From positions 30,373,220 through 30,437,219 of the forward strand of contig CM034544.1 of NCBI GenBank assembly GCA_020002185.1: 64,000 nt of DNA, in the 5' to 3' direction. Numbering within the stretch: the stretch's first letter is position 1; the number at the start of each line of letters is the position of its first letter. This stretch comes from Paraescarpia echinospica (taxonomy: Eukaryota; Annelida; Polychaeta; Sabellida; Siboglinidae). This document shows positions 25,338 to 36,160 of the stretch, piece after piece. The translations under genes were made by a program, and so were the position numbers. The notes below the pieces were generated by a model, which saw only the letters and a list, made by a program, of their open reading frames with translations, did no database searches and had not been told where the DNA came from.

Positions 25338-28265
25338 AATAATAATAATTCCGTTTTTTAATATACCGCTTTTTAAGTAAGTAAATACTAATCAAAACGC
25401 TTCACATATTAAAATGACGCGTTGACTAAATGCTAAAATATAAATTAATTAAATAAATAAGCTAAGATAAAAAAAACATTAAAAAAAAACATGAATACAA
25501 ATAAATAAATTAGGGTGTAAAAATACAATTTCAAACAATGAAATTAAAAACCAATCAATACTATAAAATAGAAACCAGTGTCATTTAGATGTGGCAGCAA
25601 TGCTTGCATCAAGGCATGTAGTGCAGGCGAATTAGATGGGTTTTAAGTTGTTTCCGGAAAGCCGGCAATGTTCCAACCGATCGCACACACTTTGGCAAGC
25701 TATTCCACATATCATGTCATGTCATTGCAAACCTGCCCCGTCCGATAGCTCTCTTTGACACCGTCACCGCGAGAAGCGTTGCGTCACTCGCCGATCGCAA
25801 TGCACGTGTGGGCGCGTTACGAGCTATCGCACAGTTGAGGTACTTCGGGACTAAGCTATGCAGAATCTTAAATATGTAAGTACATATCTTGAAAGTAATT
25901 CTCATTCTGGTCGGCAGTCAATGCAGTGATTGCAGAATTGGTATGATGTGATCTTGCCGTCTGATGCGGTTGATGAGGGGAGCGGCTGTGTTCTGTGCTC
26001 GTTGAAGTCGGTTGGTCTGTCCATTGTTCAATCCACGAGTAGAGCATTGCAGTTGTCGAGGCGACTTAGCACAATACAGCGTACTGCAGCATGGCACGCG
26101 TCTCGCGTCAGCAGGTGACGAATTCTGCCGAACAGGCGTAGATGGTAGTAGGCCGAAGAACAGTAGCTGGAGACGAGGCGGTCTAACTGCATGTGTCGGC
26201 CGAAGTAGCAGCCTAGATTTCTCGTTGCATCTGTTGATTGCAAGGTAAGTCCAGGTAGTTCCAAGCTGGGGCTGCCATAAACACGTAGATTGTGCGGTGA
26301 CTGCAGCACGATAAACTCAGTTTTTTCATTGTTGAGTTTAAGTTGATGCATCAGCATCCAGGCTCTAATCTCGGCGATGCACTGGATGAACAGCTGTTTA
26401 GCGTTTTCCAGTTCGTCAGACACCATAGGGTTATAGCTGACATATAGCTGGATGTCATCAGCGAATCGGTGGTAAAGCACATGATGTTTCTTGCAGATGT
26501 CAGCAATGGGTGTCGTATATGCGTTGAACATCACTGGTCCAAGTACTGAACCCTGAGGTACACCGTGGTAGATGGGGATTGCGTTCGAAGAAGAAGAACC
26601 AATCGTGACACACTGAGATCTGCCGGTCAAGTGTGATCTAAACCAGTCAAGTGCCGATGTTGAATCGTGAAACCAGAGTGTTCAACAATTCGTCAATGTT
26701 GTCACTAGGACAATTTTCAGTTCACTAGGAAACACTCATGTGTTTAATGACGCATTTACAATGTTGACGAGTATGGGTAGCGTAACGGTTAAAGTAGTTT
26801 TAAGTAGACATGTAGGTAGCACATCAAGTGGACAACATTTTGTTGGTCTGGACATGATGATAATTTGCAGCTCTTCAGCGTCAGTTGAACAGAAATTGTT
26901 TAGACCTTGCAATACAGGTGGAGCAGCAGGCAGGAGTGGCATCACGATATATTCTGTTGTCACTTTCGCACGCGTAACATCGACGACTTTTTTTATCTTT
27001 TCTGCAAAGAACTCGGCAAAGGCACGACACATTGATTCATCGTTCTCGCGATCAGGTAATTTCCGGTCACTGCATTTGATTAGTGAATGTAACACTTGGA
27101 ATGTTGTTTTTGCGTCAGCGTTGTTCAGTGCTGCACCGTAGTAGGCGATTTTCGCGTTTCGGACATGATGTTTAACGTTGTTTATTTGCTACAAGTAGAT
27201 CTGCTTGTCGATTTCGAGTCCGGTTAGGCGCCATTTTCTTTCAAGTGCTCGTCGCTTACGCCTTAAACTCAAGGTTTCGTCATCAAATCATGGCTGGCTT
27301 TTCTTTGATCGTCGAGTTCGCGACACAACTGGAGCATGAATGTCGAGTGTGACGGAGACGGAATGTTGATACTGTTGTAGGGGATTGTCGACGCTATCGC
27401 TGTTATTGTCATCGTGTGAGGTTAGTGCGGCGTGAAGGTCAGTTTTGAAGATATCCAGGTCTACATGACGGTAGTCACGCCCTCGCCACTTGTTGGTTGG
27501 TAGACGTGGCGCGTCTCCTTCAATAGAAAATGTTATTGAGTGGTGATCCGAAAACGTGTTAGGTAGGACAGCAGCGGGAGATGTGAGGATGGTGTCTTCT
27601 TTCCGGGAGATAACGGCATCCAGCGTGTGGCTGGAACGGTGCGTAGGACAAGTCACATGCTGGACGAGTCCTGTCGAAGCCAGAATGTTCGTTATTCGAC
27701 TTACTCCCGGCGATAATGCGTCGTTGAAGTGAAAATTGAAATCGCCCAATATCAACAGTCGTCCTGGAATGGTCGCAAGTGATGTTACGAGATCTTCGAA
27801 TTCGTCCAGAAAGCCGGTTATATATATGAAGGTGGTGGCCTGTATATCAATACAAAGTAGTACGACGGCTTGTCACACGACAGTTGTAAAAGCTCGAAGT
27901 GGATCGGTGTCACGGCAGGTCTACGCACAACCAGTTTCAACGAACTTATGTGCTGAACACCCAGACCACCGCCCTGTTTCAGTGATCGGTTGAGTTTCTT
28001 AAACTCGAACCCCGACAGTGTTAAATCGTTGACGATGTCTTCATGCTCATCTCGCGGCCAGGTCTCTGTGAAGAAGGATATGTCGGCATCAGCGTCTAAT
28101 AACGTCTCGCTCACAACAGATATTGTGTTGCAGGTAGATGTAGTGTTCAGTAAAACAAGTCTCAGTGATGACGATGGTGTCCTTGGGCTGATACACTTTA
28201 GGTAACGTACTCGAGGTACAGGCTTAGCGGATGCTGTTGGTCGCGCTGACACAAGTACATGTATC

Positions 28266-31200
28266 TGTATCTGTATTTTGACTGGCAAAATGTCCTATGG
28301 ACACATCACGCCAGTGCGCATGGTGGCTCTTATGGATTAATTTTTTACATGTTGGGCTAGGCTAATCTGGAATGAATTCAGTGACGTACTTGATACAATG
28401 CTTGGAGGTAGAGAATTCCACTCTTTTATTGTGACTGGGAAAAAGCTGTTTCCAAATATGTTTGTCGAGTGCCTGATTTGTACTAACTGTTTATTATGTT
28501 TACGTGAGCATCTGGTGTTGCGTTTGGTGTATTGATCTAGTGGGATATCTATGAGGTTATGTTCCATTTTATATAATATGCTAAGTCTTTGGGTTTTTCT
28601 TCGTGATTGGAGGGTGTCCCACTGGAGATCTTTAAGGAGTTGTGTTACCGTTCCAGGCTCTCTAGAATAATTGTTCTTACAAAATCTGGCGGCTTGTCTC
28701 TGGGTTCTTTCTATGAGTTTGATATTTCTTAGGCAATGTGGATCCCATGATGCTGACGCATATTCAAGTATGGGGCGGACAAGGGTTGTGTAGGCTATGG
28801 ACTTGATTTGGGTTGGGCATTTATTTAAATTTCTTCTAATCATTCCCAATGTCTGTTGTGCTTTTTTTGTGACCGAGTTGCTTTGTATTGTCCAATTTAA
28901 TGTATTTGATATATGTATGCCAAGATAACAGTGTGATTCAACAGATTTAAGTTGTTGTCCGCAGAATGTGTAGAGATTTGGTGTCGGTTTTCTTGAGGCT
29001 ATTGTCATTGTATAACATTTAGTGGGGTTGAATTTCATAAGCCACGTGTGTTGCCATTTCTCAAGTTTGAGCAGATCGTTTTGGAGGACAGATGTGTCTT
29101 GGTCAGTTTTAATCGGTGAATATAACAGGCAGTCGTCTGCAAAAAGGCGAACAGTTGAGGAAAGATTGTCTGGCAGGTCATTTATGTAAAGTAGGAAAAG
29201 TAGGGGCCCCAGTACTGTGCCCTGTGGTACCCCAGAAATGACTTGAGTTGATGTTGACTTAGATCCATTTATAACGACCTGTTGAGTTCTTCCTGTAAGG
29301 AAGCTATTTATCCATGATGATATTGGGCCTGTGATGCCATAGTGTTTGAGTTTGTGGATTAATCTTTTATGTGGAACTTTATCGAATGCTTTGGTGAAGT
29401 CAAGGATGGCCATGTCTACAGATTTCTTCTCATCAAGTGATTTGCTTATGTCATGGATTGTTTGAATTAATTGTGTTTCAGTTGATCTTTTGGCACGGAA
29501 GCCATGTTGGTGGTCAGTTAGAATGTGGTGCTGTTCAAGATGTTTCATAATGTGACTATGTATGATGTGTTCAAGAAGTTTAGAAACCACAGGTGTTAAG
29601 GATATTGGTCTGTAGTTAGATGTTTCTGCTCTACTTCCTTTCTTAAAAATTGCTGTTACATTGGCTTCTTTCCAGGTATTGGGGACTTGTCCAGAGTCAA
29701 CAGATGATTGGAAAATGTCATGTATTACTGGTGCTAGATGAGAGGCATATCTGTTTAAGAACCATGGTGGAATGCCATCTGGTCCTTGCGATTTAGAAAT
29801 GTTAATTTTGGAAAGTTGATCAAGTACTCCTTTAAGTGTAATTGTTAGTTTGGGGATTTCTCCATGTGGACTTCTGGCCATATCTGGTAGGGTGGAATTT
29901 CCTTCGTGTGTGAAGACACTTTGGAACTGATTGTTTAAGGCTTCTGCTTTATGTTTGTCGTCGCTAATGATGTTACCAGCAATGTTAAGGTCCCCAATAC
30001 CCTGGTTATCCTGTCTAAGTTTAGAAATGAAGCTCCAAAATGATTTAGGTTTCTCTGTTATTGTTGTTGTCAGGAATTGACTTATGTAGGATAGTCTAGC
30101 AGAACGAAGGTGTTTATGCATGTTTCTCCTGATGTCACAGAATTCTTTCCAGTCTTCTGGATTTCTAGTTCTTTTTGCTTTGTTATATAGCTGTTTCTTT
30201 ATTTTGCACATTTTCTTTAAATCTTTATTGAACCAGGGAAGATTGTGTCTTGAAGTAGTAAGTCGGTGCGGTACATATTGGTTCATAATGTTGATGATTT
30301 TCGTGGAAACAAGATTCCACTTGTCATTGACAGTCATGTTTTGGTTTTGAGAGAAGTATTCATGTGTAAAGTTTTCAAGAGATTTCTGGATGTTAATATT
30401 GTCGGCTTTATTTCTAATGAAGACTTTACGTTTTGGACGATGTTTGCGTTTGGGCGAAATGTTTACATCAATAATGACTGTGCTATGGTCTGCTATTCCG
30501 TCTACTACATTTATCTTCTTTATTAACCCAGGTCTATTGGTGAAGACAAGATCTAAAATATTGTTGGCATTTCCCTGTCTGTGCGTGGGTTCCTTGACAT
30601 GTTGGATCAGACCATGTTCCTCTGTAAGAGAGAGTAATTTATTGGCAGCAGCTGTACTGTATCCATTGTTAGTTGTGACTTGGTGAATTTCCCAATTGAT
30701 GTTAGGGAGGTTGAAATCGCCAGTAATGATGACATTATGTGTGTTGATCTTGTTACCTAATTTAGAAAGGGCTAGGTCTAGTTCTTCGATTTGAGTTCCA
30801 TGAGAGTCATTTGGGGGACGATAGAGGGTACACATGATTATTGGTTTCATTCCTGTTATCTGGGTTTCAGTCCAAATGCTCTCACTGTTAGTGTCTAGGT
30901 CTGGTAGGTGGCTTGTTATGAGGTCATCTTTTGATATTTGAAATACCCCCCCTCCAGTAGTGTCTGTTTCTCTGTCCTTTCTAAAGACGTTAAAGTTGCT
31001 TGGGAATATTTCTCCATTTTTTATTGAGGGATCTAACCATGATTCAGTGCCACAGATGATGTCTGGGTTATGCAGATTGTTTAGTGCTTCGATGTCTGAG
31101 GCTTTCTTTTTAACGCTTTGGCAGTTTATGAGGATGCATCTGAAGTTTGGTCTCTTTTTTGGTCTATATGCTTTCTTGCTATTAGTTGTATTGTTGTTGG

Positions 31201-32195
31201 TGGTTTCGTTTAGGTTATGACAGTTACTGTCCAGTGGATAAAAGGGATTTGCCGTTGGGATTTCTGTATCTCTGAAGAAAGAATTTGTGAAGTTGAAGTT
31301 GTTGCATTCGGGGCAGGCCCACGAACATGAGGAATTTATTAATCGTTTGTATTCATTGTCATCTATTGCACAGCATTGTGAGTGGATCCAGTTTAGGCAG
31401 TGGTCGCACTGAATTGCTTTATGGTCATTTAGGACATCTCCATGGCAAATGCCACACGGTGCTGAGCAATTTGAACAGTGCCATGGTACATTTTGGTTTC
31501 TGTAAGTGTTGTTAAATTCTTGTCTGGATATCCTGGCGCATTTGATGTGTGTGGATTTATTACAATCATTACAAGTTAGGATGAGTGCATTAGACCTTAG
31601 TGATTTCTTACATGAGTGACATTTAGAGGGGCCTGGATTTAGTTGAACATCTCCTGAGAGCATGATGCATAGAAGAATGGAGAATTTTGTTGTTGTCCTG
31701 GGTTTATACGGTAGAGGAGTGATCAGTAATCCAGTGGAGGTGCTGGATTTGAGACATTTCAATTGGGCTATGGTTTTCCATATGGGACTATAAATGTAGT
31801 AGGACGTGACAGAATGGATGTCTTGTCTAGCTTTGGCGTTGACATAGGTCTCGTTTGTGTTGCTCTGGAAACTCTCCAATTTTTTTAAATTGGGATCATT
31901 TAAAAACCTAAAAGTTATCTGCAGACATAAAATCATGAACAGGGTACATCTAAAAGTGCATCTTGTAGAGGTATGTCGTACGGAGCCTGCCATGTCACCA
32001 ACTCGAGTGGTAGTGGTTTAGAGTTGATAAAACGGTCAAGTAGTTATTAAGAAACACACCCACACTTAAAACGTGTACTGAGATAATACTAAAAATAAAA
32101 GATAAATAATTATAAAATATCTGTCCGTCTAAACGGTTTAGTGACTAGTTGTTGTTGTTGCTGTTTTTTTGACAGCCTACAATCCGGATTTGTAA
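28266..32195 (-). mobile_element. CR1-like non-LTR retrotransposon with 2A motif, full length, nested
   Basis: The boundaries come from the second copy of the locus, where the site is empty (around 61,127-61,134). The left flank ...CATGTATC and right flank TATCGATTG... share TATC, a possible 4-bp target duplication. On the element's sense strand the 3' end is a short ATACAG hexamer-type tail, typical of CR1/L2-type elements. The 5' UTR is about 200 bp and the 3' UTR about 70 bp. One intact open frame fills the rest. It is absent from the other copy, so it is young. Confidence 0.9.
28337..31993 (-). CDS. CR1-like polyprotein: 2A motif, PHD-like zinc fingers, endonuclease, reverse transcriptase
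   Basis: A 1,218-residue intact frame. Residues 1-110 include a hydrophobic stretch near 14-30. Residues 114-122 read GDVQLNPGP, a 2A-type ribosome-skipping motif (canonical motif has E where Q is here); separation would fall before Pro122. Two Cys/His-rich PHD-like fingers follow (about 125-178 and 180-230). The AP-endonuclease spans about 284-510, with INCQS, GTESWLD, ITGDFNLPNINW and the late DHSTVIID. The RT has LDFTKAFDKVPHKRL, GVPQGTVLGPLLFLLYINDL and catalytic LFADDCLLY, then a C-terminal region with RPILEYASASWDPH. 2A motifs are known from APE-type non-LTR elements of several marine invertebrates. All key catalytic residues appear present, so this could be an active element. Confidence 0.92.
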   Translation of the reverse strand: MAGSVRHTSTRCTFRCTLFMILCLQITFRFLNDPNLKKLESFQSNTNETYVNAKARQDIHSVTSYYIYSPIWKTIAQLKCLKSSTSTGLLITPLPYKPRTTTKFSILLCIMLSGDVQLNPGPSKCHSCKKSLRSNALILTCNDCNKSTHIKCARISRQEFNNTYRNQNVPWHCSNCSAPCGICHGDVLNDHKAIQCDHCLNWIHSQCCAIDDNEYKRLINSSCSWACPECNNFNFTNSFFRDTEIPTANPFYPLDSNCHNLNETTNNNTTNSKKAYRPKKRPNFRCILINCQSVKKKASDIEALNNLHNPDIICGTESWLDPSIKNGEIFPSNFNVFRKDRETDTTGGGVFQISKDDLITSHLPDLDTNSESIWTETQITGMKPIIMCTLYRPPNDSHGTQIEELDLALSKLGNKINTHNVIITGDFNLPNINWEIHQVTTNNGYSTAAANKLLSLTEEHGLIQHVKEPTHRQGNANNILDLVFTNRPGLIKKINVVDGIADHSTVIIDVNISPKRKHRPKRKVFIRNKADNINIQKSLENFTHEYFSQNQNMTVNDKWNLVSTKIINIMNQYVPHRLTTSRHNLPWFNKDLKKMCKIKKQLYNKAKRTRNPEDWKEFCDIRRNMHKHLRSARLSYISQFLTTTITEKPKSFWSFISKLRQDNQGIGDLNIAGNIISDDKHKAEALNNQFQSVFTHEGNSTLPDMARSPHGEIPKLTITLKGVLDQLSKINISKSQGPDGIPPWFLNRYASHLAPVIHDIFQSSVDSGQVPNTWKEANVTAIFKKGSRAETSNYRPISLTPVVSKLLEHIIHSHIMKHLEQHHILTDHQHGFRAKRSTETQLIQTIHDISKSLDEKKSVDMAILDFTKAFDKVPHKRLIHKLKHYGITGPISSWINSFLTGRTQQVVINGSKSTSTQVISGVPQGTVLGPLLFLLYINDLPDNLSSTVRLFADDCLLYSPIKTDQDTSVLQNDLLKLEKWQHTWLMKFNPTKCYTMTIASRKPTPNLYTFCGQQLKSVESHCYLGIHISNTLNWTIQSNSVTKKAQQTLGMIRRNLNKCPTQIKSIAYTTLVRPILEYASASWDPHCLRNIKLIERTQRQAARFCKNNYSREPGTVTQLLKDLQWDTLQSRRKTQRLSILYKMEHNLIDIPLDQYTKRNTRCSRKHNKQLVQIRHSTNIFGNSFFPVTIKEWNSLPPSIVSSTSLNSFQISLAQHVKN

Positions 32196-32519
32196 TATCG
32201 ATTGTTGTTTGCGTGCACCCCCACGAAAACCTCGACGGGTGGGCCAATGGAGTGCCATCCCCACTTCACAAGCAGCTCTCGAGGCAGCATTGTTGAGCCG
32301 AATGTGACTGTGACCGCTGGGCCGTAACCGATACAGGCAGTCTTGGGTCATGCTGGGCGTGTAAACAATGTTTACTTTGTCCGGGTTACACATGACTGAT
32401 CATCAGCTTGTCAATGTCACACAGGTGCAATCGCAAATGTAACATGTAAGTCGGTTAAAATAGTAAAAAGTCACAAACACTTGATAAAACCACTTAGTCC
32501 AGTGCCCTCTTGGTGTACT

Positions 32520-32555
32520 CATAATATATATATATATATATATACATATATATAA
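32520..32555. repeat. (TA)n microsatellite
   Basis: Short TA run in the 5' region of the L2-like copy B; longer in the second copy (61,458-61,495). Confidence 0.9.
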
Positions 32556-32653
32556 ACTAGAGTGCTGTAGATTGGCTAGAACTTGTAAAATCCGCAACAT
32601 ATCCAGATAGCATCTATAGGTGCAGCCACATAGGCGCAGACCAACAACACCAT

Positions 32654-33332
32654 GTATATGGAAGAAACACTCGCTGCGTTTGTTAACCAAGATACATTTC
32701 TACAAGGTTGTTGTCGTCACTGCCCTTCTGCATGGGGCTGAAGCGTAGGTCCTCTACATAAAGCAAGTACAACTGCTTGAACAGTTCTACCAGCGATGTC
32801 TGCATTCCATCATGGGAATCCATTGGCAAGACTATGTCGCCAACAATGAGGTCCTGGAAAAGGCCCATCTCCTGAGCATCGAAGCCATATTAATGATCAG
32901 ACAGCGTCGCTTGGCAGGCCATGTCTTGTGCATGGACGACTCCAGAATATCAAAAGCTGTATTTTAAGATGAGCTTCGCAATGGCAAGTGATACTGCAGG
33001 GCTCCCGTAGGAGTTACAAAGCCCAGCTGAAGCGAACATTCAATCTCATTTAACGTTAATTCCTCTACGTCACAGTTTCAAATATCCGCTGCTCAGATGG
33101 GAGGTTTGCCATATGAAGCATCTTAGTGCTCATTAGAGAATCAAGCTATGACAGACAGCAGTGTGATCATGAGGAATTAAGCAGTCAGGCAACTGCTGAT
33201 CCGTGTGCACATAGCGCTGCAAAGGGGTCAACAGGACATATCCTTGTGCTACTAATTGGCAAGTGTAATGAGTTTGCCTCTTTGTATCAAGCTGCAGACA
33301 TTTGGTTAGTTTTTGGTGGAGGCAAGGTTTGA
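32654..33332 (+). pseudogene. RTE-like relic, right part (copy 1)
   Basis: Continuation of the plus-strand RTE split at 25,337. It reads VWKKHSLRLLTKIHFYK, VVVTALLHGAE, QLLEQFYQRCLHSIMGIHWQ, NNEVLEKAHLLSIEA and RRLAGHVLCMDDSRISKAVF, the C-terminal thumb and tail of RTE-type elements, with stops and frame changes. The order of segments matches the left part at 24,945-25,337. Confidence 0.75.
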
Positions 33333-33537
33333 TTTCATATCATATCATTTGTAGTTCCATATGTCATGCTGTGAGAAAAGCAAGCTGATATAAAATAGTC
33401 CACCAATACACAATGCTCTGTTGCATCAGTCAATGTATGTAGCTTATCAAGCATATATCTGGTTGAACAGAACAAGGCCCACTCCAGATTAGTTGGGGTT
33501 GTAAGTGGGACAATAAGAGTCAGTCAATACATAAGCA

Positions 33538-34140
<603 letters not shown>

Positions 34141-34360
34141 TATATACATACAATAGGTTGAATATGAATGAACTACCACTATTAACGCCCAAGCTAAGCT
34201 ACATGCTCGATAGCGAATGGGCAGAACATTACATGTTATATACTACCTTCTGATATCGCTCTCGAAACCTAAGTTATTCTAATATCTGACTATTTTTTAA
34301 CAACAAATGTTTTCAATTTTACATCACAACAACATATCAATCAGATACTACTCAACTTGC
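34141..34360. other. Intron, no recognised feature
   Basis: AT-rich DNA between the CA repeat and the YWTD exon. Confidence 0.4.
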
Positions 34361-34490
34361 CTGCATATGTCTTCCGGGTTGGAGCCATCAAGTCTCGCCC
34401 GTTTAACCATTTGATAGGGGCTATAGTACAAAAAGCCATTAACCTCGTCCACAGCGACAGCTCTCATGTAGTCTACAATCACATCATTCA
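34361..34490 (-). CDS. Host YWTD gene, upstream-most exon seen (copy 1, frame-shifted allele)
   Basis: Minus strand, acceptor TTACTGACCTAG. It encodes VIVDYMRAVAVDEVNGFLYY, then MVKRARLDGSNPEDI, a canonical LDL-receptor class B repeat (RAVAVD....FLYY......KRARLDGS). The likely donor is CAG|GCAAGT (a GC-AG intron); a GT alternative lies 9 bases further on. Relative to the second copy (63,176-63,307) this copy lacks two bases (AT) close to the donor, and no donor I can find puts it in phase with the next exon, whereas the second copy joins in frame. Either this allele is damaged or one copy has a sequence error. Confidence 0.75.
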
Positions 34491-34866
34491 CTAGGTCAGT
34501 AATACCAAATGTTTAATGTACAACAATATATAAGAAACTTTGCAGTCAAGAACAATTTGTTTTCTCACAAGAAATGCTGCAGTTTAATCGTGAAAAGAAA
34601 ACAATATTTGTCCAGTGACGTAATAACACAGTATATGATTCATATGTTCTGGTAGTAGCCAGAATTAGTTACAACTATGCTACATAGCAGTGTATGATCC
34701 CGTGGATTTCTGACATTATTTGATGGTAGGTAAGGCCTACGACACACCACGTGACTCCAGGCCAGCTTCTCATTGGCAAGTTGAACTGCTCCGTCTAGTC
34801 TCGACCGCGTCTCGTCGTTAAGCACGCGCTTGAGACATCGAAGCACCGAAAATATCAGTGTGTATG
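34491..34866. other. Intron or upstream DNA, no recognised feature
   Basis: A 77-codon minus-strand frame at 34,640-34,873 is identical in both copies. It has an RSRLDGA stretch reminiscent of YWTD strands but no matching splice sites, so I leave it uncalled. Confidence 0.35.
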
Positions 34867-35082
34867 ATTGCAATCAGTGTTCGAAATTACTGCCGACCCG
34901 GAGGCCCGAGACCGTAAAGTATTTCGTCGGGCCGGTAACTTTGAAAAAAGAGCCGGCCCGCAAGACCGGCAGATTTGTTTAAAGAAAATAATGGAGCACT
35001 TGTCTAGTATCCGAGCCAACCTCGATTTCGTCATTATAACTACACGTTTGCCTAACTTTTATATCTCAGTGATTTAGTTTTA

Positions 35083-35330
35083 TCATTCAACATCATCCCA
35101 GGCATATATACAGTGTATATATTACGAATATAGTGCGTCTTTGCACACTTTTGAGGCCCAAAGAGCGAGTCGGTTTACGTCAATCTGCGCCGCTGCGGCC
35201 GCGCGTTAACGCAGTGAGCGATATAGCAGCGTATGTTGTTGCAGACTGGGTCGCTCTTTGGGCCTCAAAAGTGAGCTAAGATGCGATATTTGTGTAACGT
35301 AAATATACATGGGATGATGGTGAATGATGG
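35083..35330. repeat. Inverted repeat (hairpin) inside the hAT element
   Basis: The arm ending ACTTTTGAGGCCCAAAGAGC (to about 35,170) pairs with GCTCTTTGGGCCTCAAAAGT (from about 35,252). The pairing extends outward with gaps to CATTCAACATCATCCC against GGGATGATGGTGAATG. The spacer is GC-rich (GCCGCTGCGGCCGCGCG). Confidence 0.85.
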
Positions 35331-35499
35331 ACATGACACATGACGTATAAATTTTAACCAAAAAAATGTATTGTAACTACGAAGTCGAGGTGGGCCCCGA
35401 TACTACACAAGTGTCAATAACGGGAAATTTAGCGTCAGCGTGGTACAAAATAAGTTGGAAAAGCAATAAGATGTCGAGTTGATCAATGCTGATACATTG

Positions 35500-35750
35500 G
35501 TTGAGTTTAGTTTCGTAGTGCTGGCCCTTCCAGCGAGTTCCTCTGAATGTGAAAGAGGCTTCAGCACAGTGAAACGAGTGACGAGTTGAAGACTGAGTTT
35601 CGAACCGCATGAAGCCATCCACAATGTCAGCTGTCATCATCATCCAGCTGCATTCACCTGACATGGCTGACTTCAAACCCACATCCAGTGCGAGGATGCC
35701 CAACTTCAAATCCGCGTTGGACTCGGACTATGACTCATGTCTTACAATAA
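35500..35750 (+). pseudogene. hAT transposase C-terminal (dimerisation) fragment
   Basis: The plus strand reads LALPASSSECERGFSTVKRV, the hallmark P.S...ERGFS block of the hAT C-terminal domain, then a stop and, after a frame change, SAVIIIQLHSPDMADFKP, which matches the following ...L..V..H.P... region. It is broken and lacks the catalytic core. Confidence 0.8.
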
Positions 35751-36044
35751 ACTGTTGCCTATGTTGACATTTTATATTCGCTGTTTCATCAATCTTAATA
35801 TGACTGGCATGAACTAGTTTAATAATTGCCATGCGTTACAGCTGGAAATGTATATTACTCGTGTAATTATGTTAATATTTGGACGACCAACTTTTGAAAG
35901 TTGAAGGTCCGACTGACCACCAACTTTTCAGCTAAGGTATAGAACACTGATTGCAATATTTTGACCCGATTTGTCACGACTCACTTGTATGATCGACTAC
36001 TTTCAAAGGGATGTGCATTGTTTTTACTTGGGCCAACCTTCATA

Positions 36045-36160
36045 AAATAGTGGTACCGTCACGGCACACTAGAGTGTTTCCAGAGGAAACACTGAAGTGT
36101 TGCCCGAGTAGACACCAGAAGTAATCCGTATGGACACGCCGAAGTGATACGGACGGGAGT
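36045..36160 (-). repeat. Short outlier of the 22-24 bp minisatellite family
   Basis: Read on the minus strand, this tract consists of four to five 22-23 bp units such as GTGTCCATACGGATTACTTC and GTGTCTACTCGGGCAACACT. They share the GTGTCyAC.GG.AACACT skeleton of the array at 1,605-3,160. One unit forms a perfect hairpin AGTGTTTCC/GGAAACACT (36,073-36,093). It lies between the hAT element and the Polinton. Confidence 0.55.

Larger units (their letters stand above)
25338..32653 (-). mobile_element. L2-like non-LTR retrotransposon, copy B, carrying a nested CR1-like insertion
   Basis: The 3' tail is an AAT microsatellite (25,338-25,350 on plus). Coding on the minus strand: C-terminal region 25,717-25,905; RT core 26,028-26,630 with YHGVPQGSVLGPVMFNAYTT and the catalytic FADDIQLYVSYNP; RT N-terminal part 26,736-27,095; endonuclease 27,288-28,264, continuing beyond the nested element, with SFFTETWPRDEHED, LIYRPPPSYI and LGDFNFHFND. 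It has frameshifts and stops, so it is inactive. A complete CR1-like element sits in its endonuclease region (28,266-32,195). Its own length without the insertion is about 3.4 kb. Confidence 0.85.
34875..35949 (+). mobile_element. hAT transposon remnant with perfect 8-bp TSD
   Basis: The termini CAGTGTTC (34,875) and GAACACTG (ending 35,949) are perfect inverted repeats, flanked on both sides by ATTGCAAT (34,867-34,874 and 35,950-35,957), an exact 8-bp target duplication as hAT elements make. Inside are an 80-90 bp inverted repeat (35,083-35,330) and the end of a hAT transposase (35,500-35,750). At 1,075 bp it is an internally deleted, non-autonomous copy. Its left end is also present at the end of the window (63,692). 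Confidence 0.9.

Noticed and set aside
35083..35330. tRNA or structured RNA gene in the hairpin inside the hAT element
   Set aside because: A long imperfect inverted repeat with no promoter boxes; better explained as foldback transposon DNA.
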